In this document: positions 1-9,830 of the stretch, one piece after another | Layout: each line of letters opens with the position of its first letter | Position numbering within the stretch: position 1 is the first letter of the stretch | Assembly (NCBI RefSeq): GCF_015832195.1 | Contig: NC_052027.1 | Location: forward strand, 3,844,001-3,908,000 | Direction: 5' to 3' | DNA from: Motacilla alba alba | Taxonomy: Eukaryota > Chordata > Aves > Passeriformes > Motacillidae | Length of the DNA: 64,000 nucleotides | Translations under genes and position numbers: made by a program | Notes under the pieces: generated by a model | Told to the model about the DNA's origin: nothing | What the model saw: the letters and a program-made list of their open reading frames with translations, nothing else | Database searches by the model: none

Positions 1-1254
1 CCCAGTTTGCTTTTAAAGCATCCTCAGAGTAAACCCCATTTACCCAGCCCACATTTGTCTTGAGTGCACTTGTACAAAATAACCCTAAGCACCCAAAAAG
101 GCCACGTTTGTAATGGAAACACCTCCAGAGAGACTGACCCCCCTGAGGGGAGGCCACCAAGGAATCGATTTGACAGCTCCTGAGCGGGACTGAGCCGAGC
201 GGGAGAGCACGAGAGGCTCGGTGCTCCTGCTCCCCTTCAGCCACGCTCAGGCTCACCTCAGAAAGGAACAAGGCTGGCTGAGGGCTCAGGGAAATGTGGG
301 CTCTACAAAGGCTCAGCCTTCCCTGTTGGAACAAAAATATAAATTGAAAAATCTGGGGAAAACGGGACCTACTTGTGAGAATGGGACTCGCTGGAGGAGG
401 GGAGTAGAATAAAGGGCACAGAGAGATGGAAGTAGGAACAGAGAGGCAGGAAAAGGGATAAAAGGGGAGTTAGGAGGGAGAAGAAAGGCACAAAGAAGCA
501 TAAAGAGCTGGAAAAGTAAGGAAAATAGAGAAGAAAAGGAGTGAGAGAAGAAGGGAAGGAAATGCTGCATGTGTTTTAGTGATGTCCTCTCACAGAGGGT
601 GGAGGTGCCCAAAGGTACCACCATTAGTGGCCAGGCCTTGGTTTGTGCTGAATTTCAGTGGTGTGCCTGTAGAAACAGGTGCTCACTGAGACCACGAGAG
701 CATGGCCTGGCATTTGTGCTGGAAGGAGCCAGTGGGGCACAGCTTCTGGAATGGGGCTCTCTGCTCCCAGTGCTCCTTCTCACTGTCTTCCCACAGACCT
801 TTGGTGGGAGCCAGCCCTGCTGAAGAAGGGAGCTGTTTTCCTCTTGTGCCCCTGGCTGCCAAGGGAGCTGGGATGGCTTTGGCAGGGGCAGAGACTGCCC
901 GTGGCAAGGAGGGGAGAACCACAGGACAACAGGAATTCAAAGGGGTTCTGGGCTTCCAGCAGGAATTGGGATTGGTCCAATTCTTACTCAGACTGTGGGG
1001 TACTTTTGATGCTGCTCTGTCCCAGACAAGATGAGCACAGCCTGCATGTCCCTCATGGCCATGCCCACAGCTCTGCCAGGTGTCAGCAGAGGCTGGGCTG
1101 GGGGCTGCAGGTGGTTTCTGTTCACAGAGGGAGCAGGGGTGACACAGGGTCTGGGTCTGCTGCTGGCCGGAGAGCAGAGGGAACTGGTCCATGCTGGCTC
1201 CAGTGGCTGGGGGCAACCACTGCCCCACTGTGGGATGTGCTCTTACCTGCTGTC
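1..1254. other. PROK2 upstream DNA, no gene seen
   Basis: Open frames here are short, overlap on both strands and show no recognisable domain. The only structure is the purine-rich tract at about 413-563. The nearest gene on the left would be outside the window. Confidence 0.6.
413..563 (+). repeat. Purine-rich (GA/AGG) tract
   Basis: About 150 bp of the + strand are nearly all A and G, with only scattered pyrimidines, built from variations of agagag, aggaa and gaagaa. It is a low-complexity tract about 1.2 kb upstream of PROK2. Confidence 0.8.
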
Positions 1255-1610
1255 TCCTGCCCCCAACTTGCTGCATGACATCCCCAACATGTTGTGGGAT
1301 GTTTCCCCCTTAAACTGCTGTTGGCTGCCTCCCTGCTCCCTAATCTGCTGTGGGATGCCCATAGCCAGCCTTGGGATGAACCCTTAGACCAGCTGTGGGA
1401 CATCCTCATCCCTGCTACAGCGTGTACCCCAGCCAGCCCGGGGACGACCCCGCCACACCTGCTGTGGCGATCCTTCAGCCGCACTGTGGGATTTCCCCCC
1501 GAGCCCTGGGACGCTGTCCCAGAACCGCCGTGCGATGTTACCCGCTAAGCCCCGGTCCCCCGGAGCTGATGCGGGATGTCCCCAGCACGCTGTGGGATGT
1601 TCCCCGGGGC
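1255..1610 (+). repeat. Degenerate minisatellite upstream of PROK2
   Basis: A motif close to gctgtgggatgtccccc recurs about ten times at roughly 30-40 bp spacing, for example near 1290, 1345, 1390, 1460, 1480 and 1590. The copies are diverged and the last ones merge into the CpG island. Confidence 0.7.
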
Positions 1611-1700
1611 CGCCCCCATCCCGGCGGGGCCCCCCCGCCGCCTTTGCGCACCTGGGCGCGGTGTGTGCCCGCGGCCGCGGGGGTGACTCAGCCCCGGCTT

Positions 1701-1705
1701 TATAA
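1701..1705 (+). promoter_or_regulatory. TATA box of PROK2
   Basis: The motif TTTATAA lies at 1699-1705, 48-54 bp before the PROK2 ATG, flanked by an AP-1 consensus upstream and a GC box downstream. The position fits a start site about 30 bp further on. Confidence 0.65.
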
Positions 1706-1752
1706 CGGCGGGGCGGCTCCGAGCCCGGCTCCGCTGCGCCGCGCACCGCACC

Positions 1753-1854
1753 ATGCGGAGCCTGCGCGGAGCCCCGCCGCCGCTGCCGCCGCTGATGCTG
1801 CTGGTGCTGCTGGCGCTGCTGCTGGCCGCGGGGCACGGCGCCGTCATCACCGGG
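1753..1854 (+). CDS. PROK2: PROK2 coding exon 1 (signal peptide and AVITG)
   Basis: This exon encodes 34 residues: the signal peptide and the first five mature residues. The ATG is preceded by accgcacc, an acceptable start context, and follows a TATA box by about 50 bp, so the 5'UTR should be very short. The exon ends after a complete glycine codon at a gtgagc donor. Confidence 0.94.
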
Positions 1855-4800
1855 GTGAGCGCCGCCGCCCGGCACCGACGGCACCGGCGGGAGCCGGCAC
1901 CGGCAGGGACGGAGCGAGGGAGGGAGGGAGGGAGAGAGGGCTCCGCGGCGGCGGGGACGGGAGTCGGGGTTTGTTCGCGGGGAGTGATAGCGGGACTGGG
2001 GAAACCGGCCGGGATAAGGGGCGCCCGCAGAGACAGGAGCGCTCTGCCGGGCGGGATATCCGGGGAGAGGGGAGCGCTCTGCCCTAAGGGATGCTCGGGG
2101 AGAGGGGAGCGCTCTGCCCGAAGGGATGCCCGGGAAGAGGGGAGCGCTCTGCCCTAAGGGAGTCCCGGGGAGAGAGGAGCGCTCTGCCCTAAGGGATGCC
2201 CGGGAAAAGGGGAGCGCTCTGCCCGAAGGGGTGCCCAGAGAGAGGGTGCGCTCTGCCCTAAGGGATATCCAGGGAGAGGGGAGCGCTCTGCCCTAAGGGG
2301 TTCCCGCGGCTGCTCTCTGCTCTCTGCACTGCCGAGACTCGGGGTCTGTCCGCACTCAGCCATGCCAGGACGGAGCGGTGCCGAGAGCGGTGAAGGATGG
2401 CCGGAGCTGGGATAAGCGATAACGAGGACGTGGGAGGGAAAGCAGAGTCAGGCGGTGAGAGGTGACAGGGCTTGGGGGTCCGTCTGGGATAAGTGGTGCC
2501 GGACGTGGCATCTCTAGGGATGAGGGGTGCCCGGAGCTGCGGGTCGGTCTGGATTCAGAGCCAGCAGAGCCTGGGGGTCTCTCTGCGGTGAGTGATGCCA
2601 GATGTGTCAGTCTCTGCGGTGGGCAATGCCAGGACTCGTGGGTCTCTGAGGTGAGGGGATGCCACAGCGTGGGGTCTGTTTCTTTGGGGTGAGGGATGTC
2701 TGGACTCGGGGGGGTTGTCCAGGAGCATGCAGAGGTTTCTGCTGCTTTTCCAGGACTGGAGCTGTCTCCCATCTCCCCGCATGCAACCCCAGCTGTCTCC
2801 AAACCTGCTCTGAGGGGGTCTGGCTCAGGGCATTGCACTGCTCACTGTGCACCCCAAGTTCCTCCAGCACCTCCATGTACAGGGCAGGATTACAATCCTA
2901 GGAAACTCTGTTTTCCCTTTTTTTTTTTTTTAATTTTGTCTATGATTGTTCTGCTTTTTCCCCTCAATAGCCACCCCTTGCAAACAAGTCTCTGTTGTTG
3001 TTGTTTTTAGGCTCAAGATTTACTGTGGTTGTGAAAATACTTTTTTTCCCTAAAATCGTTATTTAACCCGAAGAGTTGCATCACTTTTTAGTTAAGTGAT
3101 TTTTAAGTGTTTGCTTTGGATTAATAACTCAGCATTTGCATTCCTTTGAGAGCTCACATGTCTTTTGTAACCATCAGAAGTTGCACTCACAGCAGTGGAT
3201 TTCTCTGTGGCTCCAGGCTCCCTGTCCGGACCCCTGAAGTCCATGAAACAGCTCGTGGGCATTTCTCTGGAAGTCAGATCAGTTCCCAGGACTGTTTTTT
3301 TTTCTTTTATTTAAAGACCAGAGAATGTGAAGGAATTTTTTAATAATTGAGGATTTCAAGTTTTTTTTAAGTAGAAACATACCCAGCAACAGAGGAGCAG
3401 TTTATCTGTTATTAGAGCTGTGGCTACACCTTTAAAGCATAATGAATCCATTAAATAAAGCAACTGTGAGGCACTGAATAATAGATCAAGGACAAGGCAG
3501 ATTCTAAAAGTAAAAATAGATTAGAATTAGAAAATGTTACTTTATTAACTATTGCAGAGCATTTCTGCTTAAACCACTTTGATGCATTTTTGGCTGTTGA
3601 TGAACGGGCAAATCTCAGATGAGAGCTGACGTTCGTGTTCCCCAACGCCTGAGCCTGAAAGGTGTTTTTCCTTTGCAATTTAAGGACTTTTTTTCAAACT
3701 TTCCTCAATCCAGTGGTGGTTCCTGTGCTGAAACCTGTTGCCTTTGCAGCTGGCATTTCACCTGGGACATATTCTTGGGCTGATTTCCAGAAGACTGCGT
3801 TTAAATGAGGCGCTCATGAGGTGTTTGGGGAAGTTTAGGAGTAGCAGCAGGAATTACACATTGCAGATAAGGTGTGGGCAGGAACGCTTGGGCTGAATAT
3901 TTTCAAAACTTGTCATACATTTTTGGAAAGGGAGCCTTAAAAGTTCTGCCAGATGTAAAAGTGTGTGTGTGAGGTCAGGAAAGAAATTGTGCAGCCTGGA
4001 CATTCAAGACTCTTGCTCGGTAGAACATACCCAGGTGGGTTTTTCAGCTGAGTGGTATTTCACCCCAGGACCAGTCCCACAGAGCTGAATGGACTTTGAG
4101 ATACATAACTGAGAACAAAAGGGAGTCAGGAGCTGGCAGGTGAGAAATAGCAGAGCCTGTGACTCCAGCTGAGCAGTGGACACCCCAGCAGTGTGCTGGG
4201 GGCAGCCAAAATCACTGCACCTGCATTTTTAGTTGTGACTACAGCAAAATAATATCAAGTGCTTTTAAAATTATTATTATTTTAATTTTTTTTGAGAGAG
4301 AGGTCAGAAAGTGAGTATTATCTACCTGGCAGGCTGGAGTGGTAGTTTTTTGGCCATATTAGTCTTACAATCAAATGCTCTGTGTTTGGGCTTACCTGCA
4401 GCACAGAGCTCTTTGTTTAGGAGCTGTTTGGGTCACACACACTATTTAATAATGATTCTAATGCAACAGCTTCTTCCTAAACTACTGACTGAGCTTTAAA
4501 CTTGTATTTTGATCTGGCTCTGCTGGTCAGTGCAATATTTACCCAGTGAGTACAGTCTAAAGCCATTTATCACGTAAATCCCAAGGTAAGATCAGTGAGT
4601 TTTTCCCTCAAGAGCATGTTTACTCTGGGAATGTGCCTTCCCCAGAGCTGTTATCAACATTTACGTATGTTTTTATGAGTTTCCCATTTACGTAGTGCTG
4701 ACCAGTGCCTTCCATCTCTCCCTGCTGCTGCCAGACATCCAGAGCAGTGAGTTAATCAAGCCCACATTTAGGATGTATGCAGAACCTTTAACTGATGGCA

Positions 4801-7800
4801 TTTCTCACTGGAGAAAGGAGACTGGTTTTTGTATTAAATCTATAGAAGCTTTTGATTAAAAAGTAACTGAAAACGTACAGTAGCTTGTTTTCAAACCCTA
4901 ATGTGTCAATTGCTCTTCATGGTTTGTGGGTTTTAAACATACCCACTAGTCTGCATTTTGGTTTTTGCTTATCTAAGCTGTATTGGGTAAGTGGCTAAAA
5001 TAATTTTTTGCCTCCTGTGAAGGGGAATGCTACCACAGCAGAATTTTTTTTTTTTTTTGGATGTGAACACTTATGCAAAGCTTTTCTTAAGGCCTCTTTT
5101 AGCTATGTGTAATTCCAGATAACAACCACAGAATCTATACTTAAACTTCTGTTTTAGCTGCTTCCACTTGGACTTCTCTAACGAAACTCTCATGCAGTAG
5201 TGTTGCAAGGGCACTCACCTTGGTATTATCATGTGAAGTTAGAAGGAATAGTTACCTAAAAGTCGTTAAATAATGATGATTTCCTATCTTAGCTTCTCCA
5301 TAAGACTGGTTTGGTGACTCTTTTGGTGAGAAGTTTAGTGTGGTTGGTAGTTGCTCCTGGCTGAGCTCACTCAGGCACTGATCTGGGCGCTGGGAAAGCG
5401 AGTGGCACGTGCCATGGTCTATCAGTGCTCAGAAGTTTGGACTGCAAATCGCTGACAGTCCTGGGTTTGGCCCAGAGCAGCTCTGTGTGTGGTCCTGGCT
5501 TTAAACAACCCGATCCCACCTCCAAAATGTGCCAGGAGCCTGCACGTTCCAATCCATGGGAGACACAAGTATTGCAAATCAGCCTTAAATCTTATTATTC
5601 AGCCTTAATGAGCCATGATAACTTAGGGGTGCCAGAGGCAGCTCCTGAGCACCTGATCTGTCCTATTTCTGGAGTACATTTATTATTCATGTAATTTGCT
5701 TGATGCTGTGTTGCACTCCAGGCCTGTGACCGAGACCAGCAGTGCGGGGGCAGGATGTGCTGCGCCGTCAGCCTCTGGATCCGCAGCCTGAGGGTGTGCA
5801 CCCCGATGGGAAACCTGGGGGACGAGTGCCACCCCTTGAGTCACAGAGTGAGTACCTCACCAGGGGGCTGGGGGGCTGGAGGAACGTGCTGAGCTGTACT
5901 TCACACGGCATAAAGCCTGTACGTGGTGGAAAGGGAGGGAAACTTCCCATTCCTTACAATATCCAGCCACCTGCCTCTGTGTGGGAACAGAGATGAAGGT
6001 ACCTGCGTAAGGAAGCGCATTACTGTCAGAATTATGCTGAAGAGAATCAGAGGATGAAAGCACTACATGCTTCCCAGATTGTTTTCTTATTAGTTTGTTG
6101 TCGCTGCTTTGTTTTGTTATGTGATCCAAAACCGTGCTGGCAGCTCCCAAGCCCAGCCCTGCCAATCCCTTCTGGTGTGAGCAGGAGCACAGCCAGTGCC
6201 ACCAACCCCAGGGGCAGTGGACAAGACCCTGTCACAAGCATAAAAATGTCACCAGTTGGTGTTGGGACAGCTGGTGCATTGAGAAAGTGTTGACACACAT
6301 TTGGACTTGAGAAAAGTGCCCGCAGGCTCTCTTTGTTTCTGTTCTACCTATTAATTTTAAATATCCATGTATAGATACATATACACACACACTGTATTAT
6401 TAATACAATGATTTTAACATTATTTATTTATTTAAGGCTATGTAATTATGTGTTTGTTATGCAGTATGAAAAAAAAGCTGCTTATTTAAAACACAAAAGG
6501 CTGAATGGGATGTTAGCAGGGAGCTTGAGAACCTGATGGTCCTCAGAGTCATCCTCAAGGAAGAGCACAGCCCAAGAGTCATCACAAGTGGAAGATATAA
6601 GGCAATAAATTCAGATCATAAATGTGCAGCTAGTTAGCTGCCTCTCTCACTGTTTCCTCCAAGGCCTGGCTCCTCAGTTTATTTTTTCAGTTTTAGGAAG
6701 TTTAAGGCTCTATTTTATTGCAGTTAAATTTTTAAAACTTCTGCTGTGGTATTGGGGACCAAATGGTCATTTTTACTATGTAATGTAGCAGGTTCTTCTT
6801 GTAAGGGCTCTTTCCATTACCAGGAATTAGGATAAGGGGAATTGTCTTCTAGAGGGTTTTATGAGCTTATTGTTATTGGGCAATAATTTAAACTGTCTGA
6901 TATATTTCAAGCTGATTGCCTGCATAATTACAATCAGAGTAGATGCCTGTCCACCCCAGACACTAAGTCACTGATGTTTATAAGCTTTATGAGGTTAATT
7001 TTAATATCTCCACTGATCTTCCTGAGAAACACAAACCAAATTGATTTACTGGAGAACGTGAAATGAGGTTGTTTTAAGGATGGAGGGTTTGCTCAGTGGT
7101 TCCTTTCTGGTAAATACTTGTGTAGGGAGCAGCTGGGTGCCCTGATCACCAAAACTTTTCATTTACTGCAGGATAGGTCAAAATCAGGCACCACCATGGC
7201 CATGGCACCTTGGGGACATCCAGAGGAGCCAGGAGATAACTGGAGGAGATGGCTGGCAGTTGGGGTTCCACCTTCTAGGTTCCTTCTCAACAACGAGATG
7301 GTGATGGACTGATGCCATTAGCAGTCCCAGCTGGAATTTTGAGGCCGGGTCTGAGGCAGGGCCAGGCAGGGTTTGCAGGCAGGTGAGGTTTGGCAGCATG
7401 GGAGTCCCACTGAGAGGAACATTTCCTTGCAGCAAGTGGACTGTTTAGAATGAAACACCTGAGCTGTCAGAAGGCTGAGAAAGCAGTCAGAAACCTGAGC
7501 TCAGGTTTTGGGTTTGGCTGCAGCGCTGCGTGGGGGCACCCAAAGGGATGATTCCCATGGGGAGTCCCCAGCAGGTGTGGGAGGTCGTTGCCTCTCTGCT
7601 CACACTGGAGTAGAGGGGCTGTGGAGGGTGGCACATGGAAACCCACAACATCCCTTGCCCTGGAGCTGCTCTTAGGATGGTGCTGGCCCAGGTCAGGGGA
7701 TGTGAGCCCTCTGCCACCTCCTGCCCCCAGCAGGGCGTCGCTGGGGTCAGGCTGGTGCTTGGCACCATGCATGGAGGACTGTGTGGGGCTTTCTCAAAGA

Positions 7801-8982
7801 CAAAATTTGTACACTGACACAAGAAAATCTTGGAATAATAAAATTTTAGGCTTCAGCCACACAGAAGTGAGGGAATTAGGGCTGCCTGCCTGGCTGGTAG
7901 CAGAGGCTTTGCACCTCTGTGCCTCCTTTGCTGCATCCAGGGAATGCTCAGTGTGTGCTGCCAGCTGGCAGCACCACAGCTCCCAGACACTTCCCACTGG
8001 GCTGGCCTTTTTGGCTCCTGTAAGAGACAGAGCTTGTGACCAAGTTGTTGAAGATTGTCAGTGCGTGTGCATGTCATGGCACAATTACATTTGTCTAATG
8101 TGCTCCATATGTGCTCCCTGCAGCACAATGTGGCTGGAGGAGGGTGGGATGAAATGAGAAACCTCTGCCCTGTGGTGAAAAGGATCCTGCTCACAGGGAG
8201 GTCAGGCGAGGTGACCTCCAGAGTTCCCTTCCAGCCTGCTTACCACGGGATCCCAAGGTTCCCAGGTCCTGCTCTGTGCCATGTGACAAGGCAGGATTCG
8301 GGACACGCAGAGAGCCCTGCATAGTGGCACCACAAAACGTGATGTTCAAGGCCCGTGTAGTTTCACAACAAACTCCTTTATGAAATGAGAGTAAATTGAG
8401 AACATGTGTCACAGATGTAGATTCACACAGCAACGTGACTGCTCTTCACAGTGGCTGGGCTGGGTGTACAACGGGGCTGCCTTTGCCATCTGCTCTGTGC
8501 TGCAGCTCGTGGGGAGCTCTGGGTGTGAAGGGAGGGAACTGGGCAGCATTCCCCATATCCCCATTATTCCTCCCATTTCATCCCCCCAGCCACCAGCGCC
8601 GTGGCTCTCCCTGTCACCGATTGTGGGAAATAGTAAATATGCTATTAGCTAAAAAGTTTTTAAATGCTCTGTAACAAAGAAATCTTTGGCTGCGGCTGGC
8701 TGTAAGTAAGCTTTTGCCATCTTCTTGTCTCAACCGTGTAATGAGGCTGATGCTGCAAATAAAGCTCAAGGAATGTACCCCAGCAATGCCATCCTGTTTG
8801 TGAAAAGGAAAAAAATAACCCCACCAGCACAGCTGATGTCCTTGCTCTGTCCCCAGGTGCCCTTCTCCGGGCGGCGGATGCACCACACCTGCCCGTGCCT
8901 GCCGGGCCTGGCCTGCCTAAGGACTCCCCACAGCAGATTCAGGTGTTTACCAGACTTCAGAAAAGAAGACGTCTTTTTTTAG
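1753..8982 (+). CDS. PROK2: Prokineticin 2, whole coding span (3 exons)
   Basis: Joining 1753-1854, 5722-5847 and 8857-8982 gives an uninterrupted 117-aa secreted peptide. Residues 1-29 are a leucine-rich signal peptide. The mature chain starts at A30 with AVITGA, the invariant prokineticin N-terminus needed for receptor activation. Ten cysteines (36, 42, 47, 48, 60, 70, 88, 90, 96, 106) have the family's five-disulphide spacing, and W53 is the conserved Trp24 of the mature peptide. Prokineticins activate the G-protein-coupled receptors PKR1 and PKR2; in mammals PROK2 acts in olfactory-bulb and GnRH-neuron migration and circadian output. PROK2 rather than PROK1 is supported by the MRSL start, the [19 protein letters not shown] block and the GPR27/EIF4E3 neighbours. 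The mature chain is 88 aa against 81 in human because the C-terminus is longer. Both introns are phase 0 with GT/AG ends. Confidence 0.95.
2031..2309 (+). repeat. 35-bp minisatellite, 8 copies, in PROK2 intron 1
   Basis: Eight head-to-tail units begin at 2031, 2066, 2101, 2136, 2171, 2206, 2241 and 2275. The core is ggagcgctctgccctaaggg followed by a variable atgcccgggg-like end. The units are 35 bp except the seventh, which is 34. Each keeps the core gcgctctgcc. The array begins 177 bp after exon 1. Confidence 0.93.
2430..2720 (+). repeat. Second, decayed minisatellite in PROK2 intron 1
   Basis: Roughly 35-40-bp imperfect repeats of a motif like gggtctctgaggtgaggggatgcc follow the 35-bp array, with copies visible around 2470, 2500, 2570, 2610, 2640 and 2680. 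Divergence is high and the unit edges are uncertain. Confidence 0.55.
2721..5721 (+). other. Remainder of PROK2 intron 1
   Basis: This is mostly AT-rich single-copy DNA with short homopolymer runs (T runs near 2920 and 3295, a longer one at 5046). No coding exon is recognised. A perfect 12-bp palindrome containing an E-box lies at 5403-5414. Confidence 0.6.
5403..5414 (+). promoter_or_regulatory. Palindromic E-box (CACGTG) in PROK2 intron 1
   Basis: TGGCACGTGCCA is a perfect 12-bp palindrome with the canonical bHLH core CACGTG. PROK2 is E-box driven in the mammalian circadian clock. Whether this intronic copy is used is inference. Confidence 0.35.
5722..5847 (+). CDS. PROK2: PROK2 coding exon 2
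   Basis: This exon encodes residues 35-76, with six of the ten cysteines and the conserved tryptophan. It has a ctccag acceptor and a gtgagt donor, both phase 0. Residue 45 is Arg (CGGRMCC), where human PROK2 as I recall it has Gly. Confidence 0.95.
5848..8856 (+). other. PROK2 intron 2, no further exon seen
   Basis: The intron has gtgagt and ccccag ends. I looked for a short lysine/arginine-rich alternative exon like that of the mammalian long isoform and did not recognise one. AT-rich DNA dominates 6300-7100, and 7100-8600 is more mixed. No repeat family was recognised. Confidence 0.6.
8857..8982 (+). CDS. PROK2: PROK2 terminal coding exon
   Basis: The exon encodes residues 77-117 and the TAG stop, after a gtccccag acceptor. 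It carries the last four cysteines in the block CPCLPGLAC ... RC. After the tenth cysteine there are 11 residues ([11 protein letters not shown]). This is longer than the human PROK2 tail and closer in length to the PROK1 tail. Confidence 0.94.
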   Translation: MPFSGRRMHHTCPCLPGLACLRTPHSRFRCLPDFRKEDVFF

Positions 8983-9830
8983 CAGGAACTGTTCTGCACG
9001 AGAAAGAGCCGCTCAGTATTTCCCTTCCCTCGTTGTCGTGACAAAAAGGGTTACCTGCCAGGAGGAACCCTGCACCTCACTTCCCTGCCTCACCAACGTC
9101 AGCTGCAGATGAGACACTGCTGCTGTGGCCAAGGTTTCCAGGAGGGACTTGCAGTGGAGGATGATTTCATTTTGGGGTAACCAAACAACATCTACTGGAG
9201 CAAAACTCTTTCTGAGGGCAAGGGCTTGACCATTCCTGAATCATTTTGTGGGCTTCGTGGTTCTAGTTCAACCCCAGAATGAAAAAATCCAAGTTTATTG
9301 CCAGTTTTGGAAAAAATTTGGCCACATCTTTACACTTTGGAATATCCGAATTGAACTGAGATTTGGATAACTGCATAGTGTGAAGCATATGACAATTGCC
9401 AAAATAACTGTATTTACATTGCATTTCATATCTTTATTAATATAATTTTATTTGTAAGTTAGGCACACCTCTAGGGTAAAGGTTTAACCAATAGATGTAG
9501 TTTTTTACACTTTTAAAAAGTGGCAAGTGGAAACAAAACATTTCAGGATTCAGAGCATTAAAAGATTTACTTATTTTAGTGTTCTAAGATGAGAAGTTGT
9601 TGTTACTTGAATTGGTGTAAAACTACCTGATCATCCCAAACTATGTATTAAGATGTAGTTTATATTAAAGAAAAAGGAACCCTGAAGTTTATTGTAATGG
9701 GCTGCCTGACTTCTTGTACATGTATCAAATCTGCTGTGCAAAAATTCTGTATCAGAATAATGGCAGTGTATGATTTGATTTATTTTAATATTATAACATT
9801 ATTTTGTCATTGTGTTTTTTCATTTTTTTT
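8983..9830 (+). other. PROK2: Probable PROK2 3'UTR
   Basis: AT-rich, non-repetitive sequence follows the stop. No AATAAA was seen. ATTAAA variants occur near 9557 and at 9664-9669, the latter followed by T/G-rich DNA, so polyadenylation near 9690 is plausible. The 3' end is not fixed by sequence alone. Confidence 0.4.

Larger units (their letters stand above)
1490..1990 (+). promoter_or_regulatory. PROK2: PROK2 CpG island and core promoter
   Basis: CpG-dense DNA covers the start of PROK2. It contains TGACTCA (AP-1 type) at 1684-1690, TATAA at 1701-1705 and a GC box GGGGCGG at 1710-1716, so transcription should begin near 1730. A TATA box inside a CpG island fits a tightly regulated gene. No canonical CACGTG E-box was seen between 1 and 1753. 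Confidence 0.75.

Noticed and set aside
1395..2087. 230-codon frame across the PROK2 promoter
   Set aside because: It overlaps PROK2 exon 1 in another frame within the CpG island and is Gly/Arg/Ala-rich low complexity.
5848..8856. Alternative PROK2 exon for a long, basic isoform
   Set aside because: A Lys/Arg-rich short exon with proper AG/GT ends was looked for and not recognised; only a weak lysine run near 8,800 was seen and it lacks splice sites.
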